Shown piece by piece: positions 32,262 to 43,636 of a stretch of DNA of 64,000 nucleotides (positions within the stretch are counted from its first letter, which is position 1; every line of letters starts with the position of its first letter). The notes below the pieces were generated by a model that was given only the letters and a program-made list of their open reading frames with translations, was not told the DNA's origin and made no database searches. Source of the DNA: Marsupella aquatica (lineage: Eukaryota; Marchantiophyta); contig OZ316899.1 of the NCBI GenBank assembly GCA_973895155.1, positions 10,292,001-10,356,000 on the forward strand, in the 5' to 3' direction. The translations under genes and the position numbers were made by a program.

Positions 32262-32834
32262 GGCAGCTCATTGTTGTGCCATTTGTGACGATGGTGGGGC
32301 TTAGCCATATGTGAGGGCCCTTGCATGAGGCATTTCCACCTCAACCCGGAGTCTGACCTTGCTGCAGAAAACAACTGTCCAGGGGTGGGCCTCCCGTCAG
32401 CACACCAGGGAGGCTGGATGTGCACTGATTGTTTGGAGAAGCAGGCTAAGTGTGCACAGTGTGGGATGTTGGGGTCTTATGAGGGCTCTGTTGATGCTCC
32501 ACCACTTGTTAGGAAATGCCCTGACAGATATTGTGTGAGGTTCTTTTGTTTTTCATGTTTGCCCGATCTTGCCACAGCTTGCCCACTTCATAAGTGCAAG
32601 GCATGTGGTTAGCACGATGAAGATTTCTGGGTGGACATAGTCCACTGTGTTAGGTGTCCCACCATGTGACACTTTCATTGTTTGAAGGAGCGTCAAGCAG
32701 AAGGCTATGCTTGTGACAGACACATCTATCATCACTCTGCACATGGTGTTGATCGATGGATCTTCTATTGTCATCACCATGCCATAGATCCTACTTTGCA
32801 CACTCCCATGAGAGATCACATTTCTTGGCTTTGA
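32262..32834 (+). pseudogene. Captured EDM2-like PHD zinc-finger region
   Basis: EDM2-type proteins are plant chromatin readers with tandem PHD/extended PHD fingers that affect histone marks and transposon silencing. The frame shows CCAICDDGG, then (one frame over) ICEGPCMRHFH, then CTDCLEKQAKCAQCG, KCPDRYCVRFFC and CPLHKCKACG, then VHCVRCPTM, HFHCL and RWIFYCHHHAIDP with TPMRDHISW at the end. This cysteine/histidine order and the final TPxRDHI block match the EDM2 PHD region as I know it. One frameshift (near 32295) and two in-frame stops (G-TAG-HDED and PTM-TGA-HFH) mark it as broken. It is probably a host gene fragment captured by the CACTA element. Confidence 0.62.
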
Positions 32835-33432
32835 ACCTGAATAATGTACATGCATAGTGCACCTGATGTGGATACCTTGGAGATTGCAGACATTCCAATT
32901 TTGAGAAGAAGGACCTCTGTAGGAGAGGATGCTTAGGCAACAAGTACCCTAAGTTCATTACTTGTTCCTGGGTACATGCCTTCAAAAACTCCCCTTAAGC
33001 CTTCTAGGAACTTTTTTAACTCTGCAATCATTTTGATCACGACTTACATGACACTGCTTAAATTAAATCAGGACTTCTCATTATGAGCATATAACTTACA
33101 AGGCTATTTAATTTGCAAGAATTCCCTTAAAGTGTACCAACATTTTGTATTCTCATTGAATGTCTGCCCATTTACAACATCTGTATGTGGCATCACAAAA
33201 CAATTGCACTTGTCACCTTCAATATTGTGAAGACACATATTCAAACTATGAGGTGCATCCTTGCAGGTGTCTAGTACGTTTGTCCCAATATTTCTCCTGT
33301 TTGGAATTGGAGTAGAGACTCACCAGACGACTGGACTGGACCAAGTTATAAATGCAGCATTTTAGGGGCCCTCCAATTATCAGGTGAACGCATTATCTTC
33401 CGGTCTGCAGTGATTAGGTGGGGTGTGTGTAC

Positions 33433-34280
33433 ATGGCCTCTAGGAAACGTACAAAGGTTGACCACCCGCCTCTATTGGCTGGAATCAAAGCCATTTTGAT
33501 TCCTGGCCACTATGGGTTCACCCAAGTGAGTTGGCCAATCGTACAAAAACGATTCTCAGAGTTCCATGGGACTGAAGTCAAGGACATCACTCCACAGACT
33601 ACACATGTTGTTGCGGGGACATTTTTGGATGTGATGAACAAGTGGTCATGGTCCTTCATTGATTCTGCCATTACCAACCAAGGTCTAAAAGTAGTTGAAG
33701 TCTCTTGGCTGACCAATTCTGTTAAACATAGGTGTGTACAGAGTACTGAGCAATATGAGTTGTGGGAGAGTGAGAGGCCACTGCAGAGGCTTTGGCTGAA
33801 AAGGAAGCCTATGAAGCAGCGGCAGAGAAACCCAACTTTGCTTTTGTCCAATATGGACCTGTTGTCAACATAGGACACCATCCTATGACTACAGATGCTA
33901 TATTGAATGAGCATGGCAAGGAGAGAAATACCATTATGAAGGGGTTCAGTGCGGTATTTGCGGAAGAGGGAATTGGGGAGACTAAGTGCAGACTGTACAA
34001 GTCCATAGTTGTTGAGCTAGGTGGGACAGTGGAGGAGAGTCTAACAGAAACCTCCACTCATGTTGTAGGTCTGTCATACATGAAAATATGCAGAAAATTC
34101 TTTAAGACAATAGTGCATGATTTTGTCATGAACAACAATCTTTGGGTGCTTTCCCCTGATTGGCTTCTGGAATCAGCAATGACAGGGAAGCAACATAATG
34201 CTTGGAACTTTGATATTTTTGAGGCCTGGCCCTCCAAGCTTCAGCGGAGATGTATGCTTAGCAATGGTGGGAGAGAGTGA
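33433..34280 (+). pseudogene. Captured tandem BRCT-domain gene fragment
   Basis: BRCT domains bind phosphopeptides or each other in DNA repair proteins. From the ATG at 33433 (MASRKRTKV) the first BRCT-like domain has THVVAGTF and the Trp of VVEVSWL. The frame then shifts near 33775 into 33792-34280, which holds a second domain with ELGGTVEESLTETSTHVVG and WVLSPDWLLESA; these are the Gly-Gly, THVV and W.ls..Wl hallmarks. The N-terminal domain recalls DNA polymerase lambda or ligase IV type BRCTs, but I cannot assign one. A TGCAG lies just upstream (33410), so it may be an exon. The single frameshift makes it a pseudogene unless an intron hides it. Confidence 0.55.
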
Positions 34281-34420
34281 GGAGTAGGAGTCCCTCATAT
34301 TTTTGTATAAATCACAATTTTGTAATAAATGTGATCCTTGAACTAACTCATCTTGTCATGGTTGGTCGCAGTTGAAGTTATTGTTGTTTCCTGCTGCGTG
34401 GGGTGTGACTGTGAATCTAC

Positions 34421-34990
34421 TTGCTGGGCTCTGTTTGGCTGAAGACTTTGGTGGGTATGCTGCCTCTTCTAGACCAACAGGCCCTATGTAGGGTCCTCCT
34501 ATGGGTTGCATCGTGCATGGCTATTGCTTGGGCTTACATGTGTGGATTGGTAACCAGACAGAGTGTAGCTCCATCCGAGATAATGCCTGCAGACCTTGGA
34601 TGTGTTGTGAATGCTGTGGTGAATGAGGATGCACAGTCCAAAGAGGACATTTACTTTTCAGCAGATGAGTTAGACAAGCACGATGATGTAGGTGGTTCCT
34701 TGTTGCCTGATTTGGTAAATGATATAGTTCTTACACATGTCTGGCTGAGGGTTCTTGTGGTGTCTGGCGCACAAGATATCTGCAAATATAGACTAATTAG
34801 TACCCAGTGGAGGGACTTGGTAGCAACATGTGCACCGTGGAGGGCACTGCTGCCACTGCTTGTAGGCACGGATCGAAGACCACCATGGCATGAGCAGGGT
34901 TTAGACCTTGATGACTTAATGTACATGCCTGAGTACCTCAGGGCTGAGTGGCATCGACAACAGGATTGGTATCCGTATTTGATGTGGTAG
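34421..34990 (+). pseudogene. Captured F-box-like fragment
   Basis: The open frame of about 190 codons lacks a clear ATG start; the first in-frame ATG is at 34457. From about residue 94 it reads LLPDLVNDIVLTHVW, then YRLISTQWRDLV and PWRALLPLL. The order Leu-Pro-Asp, hydrophobic helix, R-L-(V/I)-S-x-x-W fits an F-box. The upstream part has a hydrophobic stretch and no known domain. It may be part of a captured gene or a CACTA accessory exon. Confidence 0.4.
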
Positions 34991-35311
34991 TAAGATGAGG
35001 ACATCACACCGGTCTCGCACCTAGCACCTGTTTCTATGACTATACATGATTGGACTCTGATATGGTCATGGATGTACGTGCAGAGGCAGTACATGTGAGG
35101 ACAGCGGAGGAGTTGACACCCTCAAACATTTAGGAATTTTGTCTCATTCACTTGAGAATAGGTACATGACTCAGGCACCTATATTTTTTGTTTTTTTGGA
35201 GCGTTATGCTACGTCTTTTGGCAAGTACAGTCGGGGGTGAAATCCTTAACAGGGAGTGTATTTTTCACTTGCATAATAAAATGATAGGGCGTTGAGTGTG
35301 TGTGTATAGTG
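34991..35311. other. Spacer before the transposase gene
   Basis: This T-rich spacer of about 320 bp would contain the transposase promoter or an upstream intron. No definite TATA box was picked. Confidence 0.4.
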
Positions 35312-37883
35312 ATGGCTCCAAGGTTGCCTCTTCACAACCCATTTAGGATTAGGCATCATGATTCTAAATTGTGGATGCGTGAACAAGCTCAGGCCGCCCA
35401 AGGTAGGAGTAGGAGGATGAGATGCCCATGCACACAGTGCCAAGGATTCAAGTCGTTGAGTTTGAACACTGTGCACCTTCACCTGCTGCGGCATGAAAGG
35501 CACCCTCGGTGGAGGGTTTGGAATGTCCCAGCAGAAGAAGACTCCTCTGATGAAGAGTGGAGAGCTGACTTTGTGGATTCTAATACAGCTAGGCATAGAG
35601 ACTATGTAAAGCAGGACATAGACGGTGTAGAGGATGGTCCTGGGGTACAACATGAGAACGTGGATGACCATGATGGAGATGCAAAGGCAGTCACTGAGGA
35701 CGGTGGGATGGATGTCCCAAGAAATGTTCCCAATATATTTGTGACAGAGTTGTTGACCTTCCTGCGCCAAAATGTGTTACCAGATGGTAATTCAATTCCA
35801 AAAAATATGTACAAGGCTAGGAAATTGATGTCTAACCTTGGGCTGAACTATGTGTCTATTGACGCATGCCCTGATGGGTGTGTTCTCTTTCGCAAAGAGC
35901 ATGCAGATAAATTGACATGCCCTCATTGTGGTAAGCACAGGTACAAGAATGTAGGGAAATGTACACACCCTGCCAAGGTTCTTTGTCTTTTTTCTCTCAT
36001 TCCTATACTACAACGTCTGTTTAGATGCCCTGCCATTTCCAAGCTGATGACATGGACTTCTGATAACAACAGCAGTGATGGCCTTCAGTGTCACATTGGA
36101 GATTCCAACCATTGGAAATTTGTTGATGAGAGGTGGCCACAATTTGCTGTAGAGAAGCGGAACTTTCGATTTGGTCTATCACTGGATGGAATAAACCCAT
36201 TTGGAGACAAAAACAACCGTTATTCATGTTGGCCAGTTACGCTGCTAAATTACAACCTTCCCCCATGGATGACTACAAAGAGGTTTTTTGTGATGATGGT
36301 GCTGCTAATCCCTGGACCAGCTTCTGTGACCGAGCAATTCATAGATATCATGTTGGCTCCAGCAGTGGAAGAGTGGAAGACTTTGTGGATAGAAGGGGTG
36401 TTAACCCATGATGTTCTGAAGGGACTTCTTTGACCCAGCCCCTTTAGACTGCATGCAATTTGTTTGCTGGATATAGCAGATTACCCAGGCCATGGCATCA
36501 TATCTAGACGAGTGACAAAGGGCTATGTGGGGTGCACACCATGTGGGAAAAATGTGACAAGTGAGTGGTCGCATGCCCTGCACAGTATGAAATTTCAGGG
36601 GCACAGAAAGTATCTGCCTGCTGATCATCCTTACAGGCACACACGGTCTCCAATTGCACACTTCAACAACAAAACAGAGCTTTGTGGCCCACCACAGAGG
36701 GTCACCAAAGAGAAAGTCCTGAGGTGAGCAGCCAGGAAGGCTGATTGGGACAAGAGAAGTGCCACTGATCAAGAACCTGAGGATCCAGTGGTGAAACACG
36801 GTGTGAAAAGACAGACCTTGATGGACTTGGAGTTGGAGTACCGGAGGGTAATGTACTTAGCCTTCAGCCCCTGTATGATCTACATTTAAGATTGGAGCAA
36901 TGGTGGATTGATGTTGGTTACAATCCTCCTATTTGGTTAATTAGTGTTTCTGTTGTTGAATTCTTTGCTTTGTGGAGTGCAGGAATTCAAGCCTAGCAAA
37001 CACAATGTGGACGTCATGCACATTGAGAAAAATATTTGTGAGAGCTTGCTGAAGTTCTTGTCGGGTGAGAAAGATACAGGAGCAGTTCGAGCTGATATGC
37101 AACAGAAGGGGATTCGCCCTCACCTTTGGTTGAAGCCCCATGCAAGCAATCCCAATGTACTTCTCAAGTTCCAAGCTCCCTATGTGTGCACACAAGAAGA
37201 ATGGAAGACATTCTTGTATAGATTGAGCTGTCTGAAAGTGCCCTTTGGCTATGTTGGTGCCTTCAAGAAGCATATTACAAAGAATAAACTTGGCAGTATG
37301 AAAACACATGACTACCATGTGTTGATGCAGCACATTTTGCCCCTATGCCTTAGAGGTCTCATGCAAAAACAGTCCGTAATGTCATTCTTCGACTGTGCAC
37401 TGTATTTCGCCGTATATGTGTGAAAGTGTGGGATCCCCAAGGATTGGAGCAGTTGAAGCAGGATGCTGCTTATGTCCTCTGTGACTTGGAGATATACTTC
37501 CCCCCTACTTTCTTTGATGTTTTGACTCATCTCCTAATCCATGTGGTAGAAGAGCTAGGGCAGTATGGGCCAGTCAGTACGAGATGGATGTACCCTATGG
37601 AGCGATACATGAAGTTGTTGAAAGGTCATGTGAGAACATACTATAGGCCAGAGGCTTCCATGGCATTGGGGTACATTAAGGATGAGACGTTGGGGTTCCT
37701 AACAGAGTACATGGCTGGGTCTGGTGAAGCTATGACAAGAGTTTGGAAATCTGGTGAAGATGATGGAGTGAGTGGCAACATTGTTGAAGGTGTGGGACGT
37801 GCTATGCAGTTGTCTGTTGCGATTCGAGACAAGGCTCATTCATATGTGCTGGCGAACACAGAGCCTATGCAACCATGGTGGAG
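35312..37883 (+). pseudogene. CACTA transposase (tnp2), first exons
   Basis: This transposase would cut at the CACTA ends. The start is the ATG at 35312. Residues around 20-70 are the transposase-associated zinc region (RCPCTQCQGF ... LHLLRHERH). tnp2 follows: GLNYVSIDACPDGCVLF, CPHCGKHRYK, FGLSLDGINPFGDKN, YNLPPWMTTKRFF and later HNVDVMHIEKNICESLL. A DUF4218 region has YFPPTFFDVLTHLLIHVVEE, RWMYPMERYMK and KGHVRTYYRPE. One intron (36848-36982, GTAATG...GCAG) is phase 0. Damage: TGA at 36431-36433, TGA at 36725-36727 (fits CGA) and a one-base insertion at the A-run near 37365. The exon ends at GTGAGT (37884), in whose intron the solo LTR sits. Confidence 0.88.
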
Positions 37884-37976
37884 GTGAGTGATTGAATTGA
37901 CTTGCCTTTGTTGTGATGCTTCTTGTCTATTCCAAGGGTGATCTTAGGTTGTCATGTGTTGTTTAGACCTTGTGGT

Positions 37977-38080
37977 GCGTCCCATGGCTCCCTAAACCCA
38001 AGAAACCCCTCTGCACAAGCCGATTCCCGTAGGTTTCGCTCTTGGCAAGGCTGATTTTGCGGCTTAGCGGCATGGGACGC
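37977..38080. repeat. U5 inverted repeat in solo LTR
   Basis: Arms GCGTCCCATG (37977-37986) and CATGGGACGC (38071-38080) are identical to those in the B LTRs while the intervening bases differ. Confidence 0.6.
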
Positions 38081-38875
38081 TGCAAACTTCCTTCTACTAC
38101 TATTACTATTAACATTTTACTCACATATACTGGACAGATCCTTCATCGGGTCATGAGATACATAGCCGGCCTATTCTAGGCCTTCCCTTGTCCTCCTCTC
38201 TTGGTTTTCCTTTAGGTATGTTTGGATTCCGCCGCCGGAATGATCCCCAACTGGCTTGGGTAAGCCGCTAAGACCTCTCTTAGCTTGACATATCCAACTC
38301 TTACTACCTTGCTTACTCCCTTCTTGGTTGATGTGGGCAATCTTCAAACAGGTTAATGTGACACGCAAATAGCAAAATGACTCATTCTGACTGAGTTATA
38401 CCATGCACTTGCCATACAAACAGTACTTCTCATATACAAGATCTGCGAACTAAGCCGTGAGGCCAACTCTATTCATCTCTTTGGTATGAGGAAACATGAA
38501 TATACACAAGGGTCACAGTATAACTAACCAAGAGCTTCTTTAACTACTTGATCCCAGCCCTGCTGGTGCACTAAAAACTTGCTAAGGAAGAAGGCCCTGA
38601 ACTCCCCGCTGCCCAGGTACTTATCCTGGTAGTGGATCCACCTAATTCCTTGCAGCGTAAGCCTAATCTACCTAACTATAATCTACCTATGTACAGCGAG
38701 GCAGAAGCACAAGTGTTGCTCTTACCAGTGGATCCGCAATCCCACTAAGCTAAGTGTTAGGGCCGCCCCTTGGTCCTGATCCTAATTCTAAACTTGGAGA
38801 TCTGAGCCCGCCCTGCCCACTCACGCCTCCTCCCTCCACGTTCGCCTCCTTAAAAGGAGCGGCCCTCCACCACCA

Positions 38876-41800
38876 TCATGGCAGCGGTGTCTGGTCCTCA
38901 ATGGATGCCCCCAACACTTCCTCTGCAGCCACTACCATAGGTCCGTCCTCTGACAGATTACCTACTCCGGACCGAGTCAACTCTCCATCGGCCTGACTGG
39001 GTCCACCCTCGGCTTCAGCCTCAGCATTGGCCACGGCTTCCCCGGCATGCTCTAGTGGTGGATCCGGTACCCCGGCTTCATCACCGAGTATCCTGGCCTC
39101 GACTTTGCCATCCCCGCCTTCTAGGGCAGTTGGATCCTCTACCGTGACCCTGCCTGAGGTTGGTGTTGGGTTTACCTCCTTGGTCACGACGGCTTGAGGA
39201 GCCGTATTACTCCTTGACCCAGAAGGTTTCCGCTTCTTCTTCTTCTTCTTTGGTTCGGTAGCTGGCCCCTTCCCCTTGCCACTTACCTCCGGCACTGGTG
39301 CGAGTGTCTCCGCTTGTCCTTTGCCCAGTACTACTCCTGGCAACTTGGTTGCCGCAATTGGAGTTGGACCTAAGGAAGCCAAGCATTTAAATATTGCGGC
39401 CTGTTTCTTCAGTCGCTCCGTTTGGTTGTCGGCTTGCCGCTGTAAGTTCTCCATCTTCTTGGTGGTTTCCTCCAACTCCTCCTGCAATTCATCCAGGTCC
39501 TTGCGCGCCTCTCCCGCTCCTTCTGGGCTCCCTCCAATTCCTTCTTTAAGGTAGCCCTCTCCTCTTGGGTTGCTCTCAGCTCCTTGTCGAGCTCCGTAAC
39601 GACTTCAGACTCCATTTTATTCATCTTGGCATAAGTCTGATCAAGCTGGTCGTCTTTCTCATGGAGGTTGGCCTTGAAGCTGGCCGTCATGATTGCAAGC
39701 TCCTGCCGCAGCACAATAATCGCCTGATAGGATTTCCCTAACTTGGCCTCCTTCTCCTCAAGGGCTCCGCGGATATCCTTGAGTTCCCCCTTCAGCGCCC
39801 TTTCCCTTCTCTGAGTTTCCGCCATGGCCCAATTGTTGGCTGCTATGTGGGCCTCCTCTGCGTCTCTCAGCTCTCGCTTCCACTTCTCCTTCTCCTTGAT
39901 TGAATCGGCCAACTCACCTTGGGTCCGAGTCAGTTTGTCCTTGATAATCTGATTATCAGACTACACGGTATCCAATTGCCCCTACATGATGTTGAGCTCA
40001 TGCCGCTTAATCCGCAGCTCATCTTGGGCTTTCTTGGCCGCCTTCAGGTCTTCTACCTCGGCTTCCCTTGCCCTAAGCCGATGGATGACCTTGTCCTTCT
40101 TGCTTCTCTCCAAAGCCACCGCTTCTTCTAATCGGCGCTTCTCCAACATTTCCCTCTGGAAAAAGGGTCCCTGCTCCAAATCCTCCCCAAAGATGCCGAG
40201 CGCAAGTTCCCCACACATCTCCCTGTACTCCATGGCTCGTTCTTTAGCATAGGCGGAGTGAGTAGAAGTCATCGGCATCATCCACCGCGGCCTTTGTTTC
40301 CAAGCCGCCTTGCAAATTTCTTCTATCGTGACTGGCGGGCTGCTTTGTTTTTCTGCAAGCCGCCTGATGTCCTCTGGCCATTCTCCTCCTGGTAAATCCT
40401 TCTCCCTAGCCAGAACTGCCTCTTCTTCCTCCCTGAGTTGTTCCTGAAACTCCTGTGCCGTCTGTTTTATGCCGTCAAAGCTTGGGGGAGCGACATCTGG
40501 TGGGGGAGACTCGGGGCTGCTCTGCTGGGTCGGGTCCCCTCGAACTACTCTTGGAAGTGTGGGGATGAACCTACCACATGTCCTTATTCCTAGAACATGA
40601 TGGTCCGACCCGTAGCCGGAGTCATCATTGTCGTAGCCTTCTACCGCCTCCTCCTTGGCTTGGACTACCGGCTCCCCCCGCTGCTGTCCTGGTCTTGCCG
40701 TGAACACGGCCTCACAGATCACGGGTCTTGGTTCCTCTGGCTTCCACGTTGATCTCAACTTCTCCTTGTCGCGACCAGGAGCTTCGGGCTGCTTTTCCTT
40801 GGCTTCAAGACTTGAAGCTCCTACGTACATTCGGACTCCTGGCTCGTGTTTCGGTCTTCTTCTCTCCTTGACCCCGGTAAAGGGGTTTTCCCTGGTAAGT
40901 TGGCTAAGGCTGACTTTGGGAGCAGTATTCTGTACCGGTCCCGTTGCCGTTACCGTTCTCCTTTCCTTCTCCAGCAATTTCAGCAGATTCTGCATGCCTG
41001 GTTGCTGCATTGGCAAGTCCTCCTTCCTCAGCCTAAACACCTGCTCGATTGTAGGACTGTCGGGCTGGGTTGGTTTCTCTGTTGCCGGCCTCGGTTTTGG
41101 AACCTCCTCTGGTGCTCTTGCCTGCAGGGGCAGTACCGGGGCAAATATCTGACTTCGGGCATATTGGCACAACAACGGCATATGATAACCAAGCCGGGAC
41201 ACGCTTCCCATGCCGATCACCAACTGTTCCTCCTTCAAGATCTTCTTTAGTTGGGTGAGGAGGTACCCGTTGTAGTCTTGGCTTGGGTCTGGCCTCTCCG
41301 TCAGATACACCTGTGCCTTGCCGATCTCTGCCCTCGGCAAGTTACAATGCATGGTCACCCGCAAGAAATCGATCATTTCTCCTATGTGCGGGTTGGTGCA
41401 GGTGTTTTGGAAGAAGCCATTCTTTGTTGATGGCCCTAGAAACGACTGGAACTCCTTGTCTGGCAAGGTCTTCCTGGTATCTACTTTGGTCTTATTGCCC
41501 ATCGGCAAGCCAAACACTTTGGCAATCACCCGGGGAGTGAGATAGAAATCCTTCCCATACACCCTTGTGGAATTGGTCTCGGGCTCCCATGATCCCATGA
41601 ATTCTAGTAAGTCTGAATCCGGCACCTCCGGCTTCAGCCATGGCAACTTTACGAAGGCTTCCAAGCCGGATCCAGCCATGAAGCCCTGGTATTTCCGAGT
41701 CTGCATAGCCGTAAAGCATGCATCCTCTTCCCGTACAAAGTGTAATTGTACCTCCTTGGGAAGGGTCGCCGCCCAGCCTTTCCAGGTGTCATCTCTTGTT

Positions 41801-42624
41801 GGAACAACATTGACGGGGTTGACCTCCTCCTCTTTGGCTTCCGCCTGCCTCCTGCTTCCCTGCTCTGCTGGTTTCCTGGGTGCCGCCGACCTCGTTCTTT
41901 TTGCAGGGGTGGCTTCTTCGTTGTTGCTCCCTTTCCTCTTCATAGCGGCTGCCGTGGATGTTTCTCCTAGCACGGTTGCCTTTGTCCACCCCTCCGTGCT
42001 ACCCTTCAACTCCCAATGTATGTCGTTGCAGCGGTTGATGGCCTCTCGGATGCCGACTATTCTGTCCTCACAAAACAGAAGATCGTCGAGTTCGTTGGCA
42101 GTAGGCGTCCACAAGAATTCAGCTGTAATGAGTTCTCCTCCTAAGAAGGCAGACTTCTGCAGCTCCCATAGTCGAGCAAGCTCCTGCCGTTCTTGAGCCG
42201 CTCTCTCTGATTCTTTGTCCTTGTAGGTCCCAATGTACTCAGTTGCCCGTTCTAACAGGCATCCCCAAAAATGACCAGCTCGATTGACGTTGCTCATACC
42301 CTTCTTGAGTTGATTGTCGGTATCTGCTTCCACCCCGAATGCTTGCCTGAGCAGCGGACAGTAGTTGGCCTCCCATAGTCGTCCGCTTGGCTCGTGCTTG
42401 CAAATGAGCCGCCATTCCTTGCGCTCGGTTCTTACCCCCCCCCTTGGCTGGTCTTCCTTCCCGTTGGTTACCCATAGCCGCCAGTACTTAGCGCGCCCTA
42501 ACCCTAATCGTGTTCCCTCCCCCGATGTCCTTACTTTCAGCCTCGGCTCGGGTTCCATAGTCACCCTTAATTGTTTATATTTCCCTGTTTTTGTTACTAT
42601 ACTAAGGTGTTTCCTAGGGTACAC
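38876..42624 (-). pseudogene. LTR-encoded protein, most complete copy (about 1,200 codons)
   Basis: This frame lies wholly inside the solo LTR. The ATG shared with the B copies is at about 42558; an upstream in-frame ATG is at 42624. The first 880 codons are open. Around residues 120-300 is a conserved globular part (LARLWELQKSAF, LWTPTANELDDLL). Around 300-480 is a second (LEAFVKLPWLKPEVPDSD, GPSTKNGFFQNTCTNPHIG, LPRAEIGKAQVYL, QDYNGYLL). A Pro-rich linker follows, then a coiled coil from about 760 onward. Two TAGs (39982-39984 and 39961-39963), each replacing CAG in the B copy, and one frameshift near 39510 interrupt the coiled coil. A Lys-rich patch and an acidic tail end at 38876. No catalytic motif is recognised. 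It is probably a structural or regulatory accessory protein. Confidence 0.82.
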
Positions 42625-42706
42625 TCCTGATTTTACTATTTAAACTGGCCTAATGATTCCTGGCTAGGCATCACAGACCTAACTATGCCTGTACCTCATA
42701 TTGCAG

Positions 42707-43463
42707 GGAATATGATATGCAAAAAGCTGCACACTCTAGGCAGCAGGATCCCTTCCCACAGTTTGAGCAGTGGATTCGGGTGGCAATTTGAGAGCATAGT
42801 AGACATCACCCAAATATGGAGAAGGAGTTGTATCTTCTATCTGTGCCACCACGATTGTCTATTCTGACCTACAAACGGATGACAGCTTATGGAAATCATT
42901 ATCGAGTGAGGGATGAGCAAGGTGACCATTGTGTATCATATGATTGTGGTTTGATATCTGTGTTTGAGCAGAGAACCTCTGAAGAACAGAGGGGGTGGAT
43001 GAAGATGGGTTACGTGGGGGAGTTGACAGACATTTGGGTCTTGAATTATGGTAACACAAGTGTCCCTATAATATTGATGAAGGGAGCATGGGTGAAATCA
43101 GAATGGCAGAGGCCAAGGGCCACCATGAAGCGTGATCCTGATGGGTTCTTGTTGGCCAATTTTAGGTCCAGAGTACCAGAATGGTCTGAGCCTTTTGTTT
43201 TCCCTAGCCAAGTTGAACAGGCTTCTTTCTAGATGTGGAGGGGTCACATGACTGGAGGGTGGTATGCCATAGCCAAGCACGGAACAGGTGGATGGATGGA
43301 AGTAAAGTAGAGTTCAGTTTGGACGACCATGCTGCATTCGAGCATCCTAGTCAGGAGACTGTAGTTCCAACTCGGGCAGGGACCGACTTCATCCCGTTAA
43401 CATTGAGAGACATATGATGAACCTGGGGAGATGGAATATGATGAGGTTGATGATGTGCAATAG
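42707..43463 (+). pseudogene. CACTA transposase, C-terminal exon (DUF4216 region)
   Basis: The exon starts after TTGCAG at 42706; joining to 37883 keeps the frame (phase 2). It encodes FPQFEQWIRVAI, then a TGA at 42789-42791 that fits CGA, then the DUF4216-type region with VSYDCGLISVF and SEPFVFPSQVEQASF. A one-base shift near 43230 moves to FFLDVEGSHDWRVVCHSQAR, and another near 43412 leads to the acidic end EMEYDEVDDVQ (stop about 43463). These are typical C-terminal parts of plant CACTA transposases. Confidence 0.8.
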
Positions 43464-43620
43464 GCAACAGCTGGCGATTGGCAAGTATGAGGTTGAGGAT
43501 GACTACCTGCACAGAGTCACATAACGGGAATTGCTGCCTGGGATGATGTTTAGGATAGTTGGATATGCATGAAATTGATTGATACTTTGAATCTAGTGTG
43601 CTGATTCTCCCTATTTGGTT
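43464..43620. other. Spacer between the two CACTA genes
   Basis: This short region ends in TTGTGCAG (43629-43636), a likely splice acceptor for the next exon, so an upstream noncoding exon or intron of the second gene lies here. Confidence 0.4.
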
Positions 43621-43636
43621 GTGGGTGTTGTGCAGA

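Larger units (their letters stand above)
37971..42675 (-). mobile_element. Solo LTR of the B family (4705 bp)
   Basis: It runs from TGTGGTGCGTCCC to AGGCATCACA on the plus strand, with a five-base duplication GACCT on both sides (37966-37970 and 42676-42680). It is collinear with both B LTRs and longer than either, since it keeps the segments deleted in them. It lies inside a transposase intron. A solo LTR with matching target copies results from recombination between two LTRs, and it proves that the LTR of this family is 4.7 kb and contains the reading frame. Confidence 0.95.

Noticed and set aside
39976-42643. Many plus-strand open frames across the solo LTR
   Set aside because: They are shadows of the long minus-strand frame; they lack domains and the conserved A/B similarity is on the minus strand.
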